DNA of 5,652 nucleotides from an uncultured Bacteriovorax sp. (GTDB lineage: Bacteria; Bdellovibrionota; Bacteriovoracia; Bacteriovoracales; Bacteriovoracaceae): the NCBI GenBank assembly GCA_946482295.1, contig CAMLRB010000224.1, forward strand, positions 1 through 5,652, given 5' to 3'. Shown here one piece after another: positions 1 through 5,631 of the stretch. The position numbers were made by a program, and so were the translations under genes. The notes under the pieces were generated by a model that ran no database searches, was not told where the DNA came from, and saw only the letters and a program-made list of their open reading frames with translations. Each line of letters starts with the position of its first letter. Position 1 is the first letter of the stretch.

Positions 1-999
1 TGCATCCCAATTCGTGCTCTTGGCATCATTAAAAACTTTAAAACCTGGAAGGCCTTTTACATCGCTCACATATTCAATACGATGGTGAACACCAGCGAAA
101 CTATCAATGGATTTCTGAATCCCCTCTTTCGAGAGGCCTATAGTTTCTGCGGCCGCAATAACGAACGAAAGATTCACACGATTGTGAACGCCGGGAAGTT
201 TGAAGTTTTTTGTATCGAATGGTATTTTAGGATTTGCAGTATTGAGGGCGATCTTTTTTCCTGGAACTGTTTGCGCCCAATTTTTAATGAGTGGAAAATC
301 TTCCGCATATATAAGAACGTCATTTTCAGTAAAATTATTTGTCAGGAAAAATTTTGATCGGCCGTATTCTTCAATCGTCGTATAACGTTCCCCATGATTT
401 TGATAGAGATTTAAAATCATTCCCACGTTCAATTTAAATTCATCGATACTTTCAAGCTGAAAGCTCGAGAGCTCGAGTAAAATGAAATCACGCTTCTTTC
501 CTGTTTGTTGAACTTCATAAGCGTAATCGCAAAATGGAACGCCGATGTTTCCGCCTACAAAAACACTTTTATGATCACCTTCTATCATTTCACCTAAAAA
601 AGTTGTGGTCGTTGTTTTACCATTTGTTCCCGTTATCCCAATCATCGGAGAGAGTTTCTCAACAGATTTTAGGTAGCGATAAGCGAGCTCAATTTCGCCC
701 CAAATGGGAATGTTGCGATCGAGTAAGGGCTTCATCAACACATGATCGCGAGGAATGCCAGGAGAGAGAATAACGAGGTCTGCACTTAAGAGATGCGCAG
801 CTACGCCCGGATCATTTTCAGCAAAACAATTTTTTTGATCGACATAATCGAGTACGCCGCCAGGTTTGGCCCAAGATGAAACTTCTCCACTATTAATGGC
901 GAGAAGTTTACCTTCTAACAAGTGAACAAACCTTAAGGCCGAGAGTCCAGAAACTCCCATGCCAAAAACCGCAACTATTTTGTTTTTAAGCGTAAACAT
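1..999 (-). CDS. murD: UDP-N-acetylmuramoylalanine--D-glutamate ligase MurD, N-terminal 333 residues (3' end beyond window)
   Basis: MurD is a cytoplasmic ATP-dependent ligase that adds D-glutamate to UDP-MurNAc-L-Ala in peptidoglycan precursor synthesis. Visible here are a Rossmann-like UDP-binding N-domain (residues about 1-115, GMGVSGLSAL at 13-22, LSPGIP at 78-83), the ATP P-loop GITGTNGKTTT (121-131, Lys128), GGNIGVP (149-155), ELSSFQLE (176-183), the lysine equivalent to the carbamylated Lys of E. coli MurD (Lys216), VHNRVN (271-276), FAGVHHRIE (301-309) opening the C-domain, and NDAKSTN (324-330). The family is usually about 440-460 residues, so roughly 110-130 are cut off. The ATG at 999 is the first possible start after an in-frame stop at 1024-1026, and MFTLKNKIVAVFGMG aligns well with the known MurD N-terminus. 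No Shine-Dalgarno is visible. The usual D-H-x-D-R segment reads NHGERY (201-206): His202 is kept but the Asp before it is Asn. The P-loop, ELSSFQLE and NDxKxTN motifs together favour MurD over MurC, MurE or MurF. Confidence 0.94.
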   Translation of the reverse strand, partial: MFTLKNKIVAVFGMGVSGLSALRFVHLLEGKLLAINSGEVSSWAKPGGVLDYVDQKNCFAENDPGVAAHLLSADLVILSPGIPRDHVLMKPLLDRNIPIWGEIELAYRYLKSVEKLSPMIGITGTNGKTTTTTFLGEMIEGDHKSVFVGGNIGVPFCDYAYEVQQTGKKRDFILLELSSFQLESIDEFKLNVGMILNLYQNHGERYTTIEEYGRSKFFLTNNFTENDVLIYAEDFPLIKNWAQTVPGKKIALNTANPKIPFDTKNFKLPGVHNRVNLSFVIAAAETIGLSKEGIQKSIDSFAGVHHRIEYVSDVKGLPGFKVFNDAKSTNWDA

Positions 1000-1015
1000 G
1001 GTACTAAGATTACCA
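999..1015. promoter_or_regulatory. Candidate compact divergent promoter/dyad between murD and the methyltransferase gene
   Basis: The 17 bp between the two divergent start codons contain the inverted repeat TGGTA-N7-TACCA, which fills the gap almost exactly. On the plus strand TAAGAT (1005-1010) lies 6 nt before the ATG at 1017. On the minus strand TAATCT (1012-1007) lies 7 nt before the ATG at 999. Both match TANNNT, the loose form of the -10 box, at the spacing expected for leaderless transcripts. Neither gene has a Shine-Dalgarno, and no good -35 hexamer is seen at 16-18 bp. The dyad and boxes are seen directly; promoter function is inference. Confidence 0.35.
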
Positions 1016-1016
1016 A

Positions 1017-2258
1017 ATGAACTTTAAAAGTCAGGCCAAAAAGCTCCAGGATTTCCTTGTTCAGTACGCTCCTATGTGGCGTGAAGAAATTATGAACGAG
1101 TATCCATCAACCATCGCGGATTATCCCTGTGAGTGGATTGATTTACTTGATACGTTGACGCAAGAGGAGCTCTTTGACGTCGATTGTAAACGTGTACCAG
1201 CAAAAATTGAAGGCACATCTTTTCATCACTTCATGCAGACCTTGATGGAACTGACGAACATTGATTTTATTCCAGACACGCCAGAATATCCATTGGAAGA
1301 TTGGGCCTTTCATGGTGTTAAAAAAAAGAAACGTCATGAGATTCAAAAAATCGTTCCCGTTTTAAAACGTGTCCGTGATGAAAAAAAGTTTAACTACGTC
1401 GTCGATATCGGTGGTGGGGTGGGACACCTCTCGCGCGTCCTCTCGCACTATCACCAAATTCCATCTCTCTCGCTTGATCAAAATGCCGAGTTTCAAAAAA
1501 TCGGCCAGGAACGTTTAAAAAAATTTCGCAAACTCGAAGGAGCAAGCGATGTTGAATTTATCAATCACACTTTTGGAGCAGAAGGACCTCTTGAAAAAAT
1601 TGAAAAAATTTTTCATCCTCAGTCATTAAGCCTGGGTCTACATACCTGTGGACCTTTGGCAGTAACATTGATCAATGAAACTATTACCCACAAAAATCAG
1701 GGACTGCTTAATTTTGGTTGTTGTTACTACCGCATTCCTCCTGAACAATTTCCACTTTCAGCTTTTTATAAAGAAAATAATTTTGTTCGCCTGAATCTCT
1801 ACTCACTCTCTCTGGCCACTCGCTCTCATGCAGAAATGCGTTTTGAAACTTATCGAACTAAAGAGCGGGTGAAAAATTATCGTTATGGTCTGCATCTTTT
1901 TTTCTTACAAGAATTTAATGATTCGCATTTTACGGATGTGGGAGAATGCCCAGTGCAAAAGTATTGGGAACCTTTCTCGTCATACATGAAACTTAAATTA
2001 GATGAAATCAAACCAGGTCATACTTATACAGCGGAAGATTTTGATCAATTCTATCATTCAAAAAAAGTTCAGCGTGAGCTACGCATGATGTTTCTTTGTA
2101 ACATTATTCGTTGGCAATTAGGTCGAGCACTGGAAGTTTATTTGCAACTCGATCGCTGTCTCTATTTGGAAGAAAAAGGTTTTGACGTGAAGTTCGAGCA
2201 GTATTTTACAGAGTCACTCTCGCCTAGAAATCTTGGAATTCTTGCCCTTCGAAAATAA
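1017..2258 (+). CDS. METTL25/METTL25B-like SAM-dependent methyltransferase (Methyltransf_32 type)
   Basis: A 413-residue class I methyltransferase of unknown substrate, probably cytoplasmic: there is no signal peptide or membrane span. In order it shows a helical N-terminal region with a W-x3-L-x2-L segment (YPCEWIDLLDTLTQEEL, 36-52), a basic KKKKRHEI element (102-109) that matches the K-K-x-H-E-[IV] signature preceding the fold in METTL25 proteins, SAM motif I VVDIGGGVGHLSRVL (128-142), an acidic end of strand 2 (LSLDQN, Asp154), GLHTCGPLA (207-215), FGCCYYRI (233-240) with FPLS (245-248), and a C-terminal LDRCLYLEEKG (378-388) ending in SPRNLGILALRK (402-413). LHxCGxL, GCCY, FPLS, LDRxxxLxE and C-terminal SPRN together are characteristic of the eukaryotic METTL25/METTL25B (RRNAD1) family. 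Assignment is by remembered motifs, not a search. The ATG at 1017 follows an in-frame TAA at 1005-1007 and has no Shine-Dalgarno; Met20 and Met26 are weaker alternative starts. A terminator starts at the stop codon, so it appears to be a one-gene transcript, divergent from murD. Confidence 0.85.
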   Translation: MNFKSQAKKLQDFLVQYAPMWREEIMNEYPSTIADYPCEWIDLLDTLTQEELFDVDCKRVPAKIEGTSFHHFMQTLMELTNIDFIPDTPEYPLEDWAFHGVKKKKRHEIQKIVPVLKRVRDEKKFNYVVDIGGGVGHLSRVLSHYHQIPSLSLDQNAEFQKIGQERLKKFRKLEGASDVEFINHTFGAEGPLEKIEKIFHPQSLSLGLHTCGPLAVTLINETITHKNQGLLNFGCCYYRIPPEQFPLSAFYKENNFVRLNLYSLSLATRSHAEMRFETYRTKERVKNYRYGLHLFFLQEFNDSHFTDVGECPVQKYWEPFSSYMKLKLDEIKPGHTYTAEDFDQFYHSKKVQRELRMMFLCNIIRWQLGRALEVYLQLDRCLYLEEKGFDVKFEQYFTESLSPRNLGILALRK

Positions 2259-2284
2259 AAAAGGCACCCATTGGGTGCCTTTTT
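2258..2284. terminator. Bidirectional intrinsic terminator between convergent genes
   Basis: A 12-bp perfect stem, with core GGCACCC (2263-2269) pairing to GGGTGCC (2273-2279), closes on a 3-nt loop (ATT). It is flanked by an A-tract on the left and a T-tract on the right, so it can act on both strands. It overlaps the last base of the methyltransferase stop codon and ends 8 bp before the stop of the converging solute-binding protein gene. Confidence 0.92.
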
Positions 2285-2292
2285 CGATTTAA

Positions 2293-3021
2293 TTAATCAA
2301 TCTTCGAACCGTATTGCTCGTGGATTTTTTTAAGAGTTCCATCTTTCACCATTGAGTCGTAAGCGGCTTGCCACTTCTTCACAACGTCGTCGCTAGTTTG
2401 TTTAGAAAAAGCGATTGAAAGTTTTTTAACATCAACAACGTGAGCAATTTCAACTTGGCCAAGATCTTCGCCAAGTGATTTCGCGTGGTCTTTCAGGTCA
2501 TCTTCGCCTGTAATCCAAAGCTCAATTCTTCCCATCGTTAGTTTTTTGAAGTTCAGTTTATCTTCAGAAGCAGAGTCAACGTTTGTAAATCCTTTCTCTT
2601 TTAGTAACTGCTCTTTAGCATCGTCTTTATAAGCACCAACTGATTTTAATTTTTTGGCATCGTCAAGTGATGTAATAGTAATTGGGCTTCCCTTCTTCTT
2701 CACAAAAACCCATCGCTTTTGAGCAAGCGGTCCAACCCACTTGAACAAATTTTCACGGGCCTCTGTTCGTGTTGTTGAAAATAACATGACATCAGGATTT
2801 TTCGAAACATCATCATATCCGCGCGCCCACGGAACGACTTCAATTTCTGAAGTCTCACCAGTTCTCTTACGAAGTTCATTAACGATGGCCACAGAAACTC
2901 CATCAGGCTTACCATTTTTTACGTAATTTAGAGGAGGAGCATCTTCTGTAAGGATTTTTAGCTTCGCATGGATTGGTGTTGTAGAGAAAACTAGCATCGC
3001 AGTGATAAAGAACATTTTCAT
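2293..3021 (-). CDS. Periplasmic solute-binding protein, family 3 (amino-acid-binding type), orphan
   Basis: A 242-residue secreted protein of the SBP_bac_3 fold, which captures small polar ligands, often amino acids, in the periplasm for ABC uptake or sensing. Residues 1-19 form a Sec signal peptide (MK, a hydrophobic core, then cleavage after IHA). There is no lipobox cysteine, so it should be soluble. The mature part opens with LKILTEDAPPLNY and GKPDGVSVAIVNEL (38-50), followed by VVPWARGYDDV (62-72), FSTTRTEARENLFKWVGPL (81-99, Arg85 being the likely carboxylate-contacting position), the second lobe, and LSIAFSKQTSDDVVKKW with GTLKKIHEQYG at the end. Length and the PWARxY / FSTTRTxxRE pattern fit a proteobacterial subgroup whose ligands are mostly unknown. 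The start is supported by GAGGAG 8 nt upstream of the ATG. No permease or ATPase gene adjoins it; glutamine synthetase upstream is separated by a terminator, so co-transcription is unlikely. I cannot predict the ligand. Confidence 0.9.
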   Translation of the reverse strand: MKMFFITAMLVFSTTPIHAKLKILTEDAPPLNYVKNGKPDGVSVAIVNELRKRTGETSEIEVVPWARGYDDVSKNPDVMLFSTTRTEARENLFKWVGPLAQKRWVFVKKKGSPITITSLDDAKKLKSVGAYKDDAKEQLLKEKGFTNVDSASEDKLNFKKLTMGRIELWITGEDDLKDHAKSLGEDLGQVEIAHVVDVKKLSIAFSKQTSDDVVKKWQAAYDSMVKDGTLKKIHEQYGSKID

Positions 3022-3189
3022 GTTTGAGACTCCTCATTAGGTCCTTTAGTTATTATGGATGTCTCACTTTACGACTAATTTTATTTTTTCATGAGCATTT
3101 ATTTTGTTTTAAGCCAACTCTTCAAAAGATGACCGTTTTTTCCTAGTCAGTTTGATATACGCACTATTTAGACGGATTTGAAAATTGCC
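3022..3189 (-). promoter_or_regulatory. Leader and presumed promoter region of the solute-binding protein gene
   Basis: This AT-rich gap must contain the start site of the solute-binding gene, because the upstream gene ends in a strong terminator. The ribosome binding site GAGGAG lies at 3035-3030. A CATAAT hexamer on the minus strand (about 3057-3052) and TAAAAT (about 3084-3079) could be -10 boxes, but neither has a convincing -35 at 16-18 bp. No open frame or hairpin of note was found. Confidence 0.3.
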
Positions 3190-3217
3190 AAAAAAGAAGG
3201 GCTCCCGAAGGAGCCCT
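3190..3217 (-). terminator. Intrinsic terminator of the glutamine synthetase gene (UUCG tetraloop)
   Basis: Read on the minus strand, AGGGCTCC-TTCG-GGAGCCCT forms an 8-bp perfect stem closed by the very stable C(UUCG)G tetraloop, followed by TCTTTTTT. It begins about 20 bp after the glutamine synthetase stop codon. The plus-strand side lacks a proper T-tract, so it acts in one direction only and insulates the solute-binding protein gene. Confidence 0.93.
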
Positions 3218-3237
3218 CTTAAAGATCATTTAAGATA

Positions 3238-5436
3238 TTATCGTAGGAATAGCATATCGTAGTACTTAGGAAGGGCATAGAAGTGATTTGGAATCAGCTC
3301 TTCAAGATCGTTACAAACTGAGGCCATAGCAGTCACAGTTGTCATTAACTCTGAAGCGATTTTTTCAGCATGTTTTTGGTGATCATGATCATGCTCAGCG
3401 AGTTCGCGAGAAAGATTTGTTGATAGAGCATGGATTTCATCAATCTTCGCTGATACTTTTTTGTAAGCATCAACTTCAAACGTAGAAGCAATTCCTACAT
3501 CTTTTTGAGTCGTGATCAAACGAGCAAGCATTGTTTTATATTCAAGGCCTGATGGGATGACGAATTGGTGGATCATATCGATCATCGTTTCCATTTCGAT
3601 TTCACGGATCTTAATATAGCGCTCAAGAAGAATATTGTAACGAGTGATGATTTCTTCATGAGTGAAGATTCCGCCTTTAACAAGGAAGCTGTATTGTTCA
3701 CGATCAGTCATCGTTTTAAGAGCTTCAGGAGTTGTGCGAAGGTTTGGAAGACCACGTCTTGCTGCTTCTTCTACCCATTCTTTTGAGTATCCGTCACCGT
3801 TGAAAACTGCTTTATATGATTGCCCCATTAATTTCTTTGTAAGAGTCATGAGAGCTTGATCAACAGTTTGTCCACGAGCAAGTTCCGCTTCTAAGAATGT
3901 ATTTGATTCATTCATTACATCCGTTACAGCAGCGTTTAGGATTGTCATTGGGAAACCAATCGCGTGGCTTGAACCCACTGCGCGGAATTCAAATTTATTT
4001 CCAGTAAAAGCAAACGGAGATGTTCTGTTTCTGTCTGTATTATCTTTTAGAAGATGAGCGAGTTGGTTTGTTCCAAGGTTCATCACGTTGTTGTCAGTAG
4101 GAGTGAATGATTTATCTTCCATGATGGCACGGAAAATTTTATCAAGTGTATCACCCAAGTAAGCTGAGATGATAGAAGGAGGCGCTTCGTTTGCTCCTAA
4201 TCTATGATCATTGCCAGCACCAGAAATCGCCATACGAAGTGGATTTGAATGACGGTGAAGAGCTTCAACAATCATCGCCACTGTCGCAAGAAATCTCACG
4301 TTTGAATGAGGCTCGCTTCCTGGCTCTAGAAGGTTAAGACCTGTGTCTGAACTCATAGACCAGTTCACGTGCTTTCCTGAACCGTTGATACCTGCGAATG
4401 GCTTTTCATGTAAAAGAACCATCATCTCGTGTTTCTCTGCAACTCTTCTCATCGTCGACATAACAATTTGGTTGTTATCTGCTGCGATGTTAGCTTCACC
4501 AAAAATTGGAGCTAATTCAAATTGCCCTGGAGCAACCTCGTTGTGACGTGTTTTTGCAGGAATCCCTAGGCGGTGAAGCTCGTAATCTAATTCTTGCATG
4601 AAAGCGAGAACGCGATCTGGAATCATCCCGAAATAATGATCTTCTAGCTGTTGGTTACGAGTAGAAAGGGCACCAAAGAGTGTTCTTCCTGTCATAACGA
4701 GGTCAGGACGAGCGTGATAAAACGCTTTATCCACAAGAAAATATTCTTGCTCAGCTCCACAAGTGACGTGAACATTTTTCACATCTTTATGGCCGGCAAG
4801 ATTTAAGAATTTAGTTGCAGCATCTGAGAGTTTTGAAACAGATTTAAGAAGCGGAGTTTTTACGTCGAGAGCATCACCAATATAAGAAACAAACGCTGTA
4901 GGAATACAAAGCGTTTTCCCGTTAGGTGATTCGATAAGGAACATTGGTGATGTTAAATCCCAAGTTGTGTATCCACGAGCTTCAAACGTTGAACGTGATC
5001 CACCGTTTGGAAAAGACGAAGCATCAGGTTCACCTTGCATAAGTTGAGAAGCAGATAATCTCTCAATCGCCTTCCCCTCTTTATTGAAGCTGAAAAAAGC
5101 ATCGTGTTTCTCTGCTGTCGATCCAGTGAGAGGTTGGAACCAGTGGCAGAAGTGAGTCGCACCGTTTTTCACGGCCCAAGTTGTAACCGCTTTAGCAACA
5201 GCTTCAGCGTGATCTTTTTTGATTCCTCTTCCTTCATGAAGAGCGGCCATAATTTCTTTTTTTGTTACATCAGAAATGTCCTCTGATGTTTTGAAATCGA
5301 AAGTTAGTTCCCCATAGTAATCACTTACTTTTTTCGACTGGCCTAAATTGTCGAGAGGAATTTTGAATTCTCGTGGTTGTCTCGAAGTAGCACGAGATCG
5401 CAACGTAGAAACCATGTCTTTTAATTCGCTAGTCAT
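3238..5436 (-). CDS. glnN: Type III glutamine synthetase (GlnN), full length
   Basis: A cytoplasmic enzyme making L-glutamine from glutamate, ammonium and ATP. The 732 residues match the 700-730 typical of GSIII, much longer than GSI (about 470) or GSII (about 360). The GSIII-specific N-terminal domain carries HWFQPLTGSTAEKHDAF (98-114), QGEPDASSFPNGG (134-146) and FEARGYTTWD (151-160). The catalytic core has GAEQEYFLVD (227-236, metal-binding Glu), RHNEVAPGQFELAPIF (297-312), HEKPFAGINGSGKHVNWS (343-360, substrate and ATP site), NDHRLGANEAPP (409-420) and RNRTSPFAFTGNKFEFRAVGSS (469-490). A helical C-terminal extension runs from about 590 to 732. All core motifs are intact, so it should be active; GSIII enzymes are known as stacked hexameric-ring dodecamers. 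The start is fixed by GGGGAG 6 nt upstream of the ATG. GSIII lacks the adenylylation loop of GSI, and no PII gene or adenylyltransferase is nearby. An unusual His cluster (EHDHDHQKH, 681-689) lies in the C-terminal helices. Transcription appears monocistronic, ending at the UUCG hairpin. Confidence 0.97.
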   Translation of the reverse strand: MTSELKDMVSTLRSRATSRQPREFKIPLDNLGQSKKVSDYYGELTFDFKTSEDISDVTKKEIMAALHEGRGIKKDHAEAVAKAVTTWAVKNGATHFCHWFQPLTGSTAEKHDAFFSFNKEGKAIERLSASQLMQGEPDASSFPNGGSRSTFEARGYTTWDLTSPMFLIESPNGKTLCIPTAFVSYIGDALDVKTPLLKSVSKLSDAATKFLNLAGHKDVKNVHVTCGAEQEYFLVDKAFYHARPDLVMTGRTLFGALSTRNQQLEDHYFGMIPDRVLAFMQELDYELHRLGIPAKTRHNEVAPGQFELAPIFGEANIAADNNQIVMSTMRRVAEKHEMMVLLHEKPFAGINGSGKHVNWSMSSDTGLNLLEPGSEPHSNVRFLATVAMIVEALHRHSNPLRMAISGAGNDHRLGANEAPPSIISAYLGDTLDKIFRAIMEDKSFTPTDNNVMNLGTNQLAHLLKDNTDRNRTSPFAFTGNKFEFRAVGSSHAIGFPMTILNAAVTDVMNESNTFLEAELARGQTVDQALMTLTKKLMGQSYKAVFNGDGYSKEWVEEAARRGLPNLRTTPEALKTMTDREQYSFLVKGGIFTHEEIITRYNILLERYIKIREIEMETMIDMIHQFVIPSGLEYKTMLARLITTQKDVGIASTFEVDAYKKVSAKIDEIHALSTNLSRELAEHDHDHQKHAEKIASELMTTVTAMASVCNDLEELIPNHFYALPKYYDMLFLR

Positions 5437-5442
5437 CGTTTT

Positions 5443-5448
5443 CTCCCC
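5443..5448 (-). promoter_or_regulatory. Strong Shine-Dalgarno of glnN
   Basis: GGGGAG (minus strand) lies 6 nt before the ATG at 5436 and selects Met1 over Met8 as the glutamine synthetase start. Confidence 0.85.
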
Positions 5449-5464
5449 TATAGAATTTTTTTGA

Positions 5465-5485
5465 TCATTATGCGAAACGCAATGA
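5465..5485. promoter_or_regulatory. Imperfect dyad upstream of glnN, candidate operator or leader hairpin
   Basis: TCATT-AT-GCG-AAA-CGC-AATGA: outer arms of 5 bp and inner arms of 3 bp pair perfectly around AAA, with a 2-nt bulge on one side. It ends 29 bp before the glnN ATG, within the probable promoter/leader. I cannot assign it to a known regulator; it does not look like an NtrC site, and no sigma-54 -24/-12 element is evident nearby. A TACAAT on the minus strand (about 5502-5497) is the best nearby -10-like hexamer, but its -35 is poor. Confidence 0.3.
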
Positions 5486-5532
5486 AACTATTGGAGATTG
5501 TAGAGAAAAAAAAGCGCGAATTAAAGTGAAAT

Positions 5533-5619
5533 TTAGATAGTTTTTATGAACATCATGATGATGGCCGCGATAAAGAAGATAATGGTTCCGAGAGTCGCTT
5601 GCATTTCTTCAGGTAACAT
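5533..5619 (-). CDS. Candidate 28-residue single-span membrane microprotein
   Basis: The reading frame starts MLPEEMQA, runs through a strongly hydrophobic stretch (residues about 10-25, LGTIIFFIAAIIMMFI) and ends KTI before TAA. A GAGGA Shine-Dalgarno sits 7 nt before the ATG. The acidic N-terminus and the Lys after the span would place the C-terminus in the cytoplasm by the positive-inside rule. I do not recognise a family; small subunits of respiratory or transport complexes have this general form, but nothing specific supports that. Caveat: the frame has no stop between this ATG and the window edge (11 more codons), so it could be the C-terminal membrane anchor of a longer protein. It lies upstream of glnN on the same strand with a gap of about 96 bp and no convincing terminator, so read-through into glnN is possible. 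Confidence 0.5.
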   Translation of the reverse strand: MLPEEMQATLGTIIFFIAAIIMMFIKTI

Positions 5620-5626
5620 ATGTTCA

Positions 5627-5631
5627 TCCTC
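5627..5631 (-). promoter_or_regulatory. Ribosome binding site supporting the micro-ORF start
   Basis: GAGGA on the minus strand, 7 nt before the ATG at 5619, is the main argument for an independent 28-residue protein rather than the tail of a larger gene. Confidence 0.5.

Noticed and set aside
462..477. Direct 8-bp repeat AGCTCGAG x2
   Set aside because: It encodes the conserved MurD segment ELSSF, so the repeat follows from codon choice at a constrained motif.
82..773. Several plus-strand open frames of 61-91 codons
   Set aside because: They lie antisense to murD, whose motifs are unmistakable; they have no ribosome binding sites and no recognisable protein features.
1143..1346. Minus-strand 67-codon frame
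   Set aside because: It is antisense to the methyltransferase, with unlikely composition and no start signals.
2700..2926. A 71-codon minus-strand frame and a 61-codon plus-strand frame
   Set aside because: Both overlap the solute-binding protein gene in other frames, and neither has independent support.
3379..3393. GATCATGATCATG short repeat with two GATC sites
   Set aside because: It is produced by alternating His and Asp codons in the glutamine synthetase C-terminus, so it needs no separate DNA-level explanation.
3565..5286. Frames of 60-73 codons, mostly on the plus strand, within the glutamine synthetase gene
   Set aside because: They are shadows of a gene whose whole length matches GSIII.
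5506..5518. Minus-strand CGCGC followed by eight T after the micro-ORF, as a possible terminator
   Set aside because: No adequate stem precedes the T-run; the GC part is only a 4-5 bp self-palindrome with no loop.
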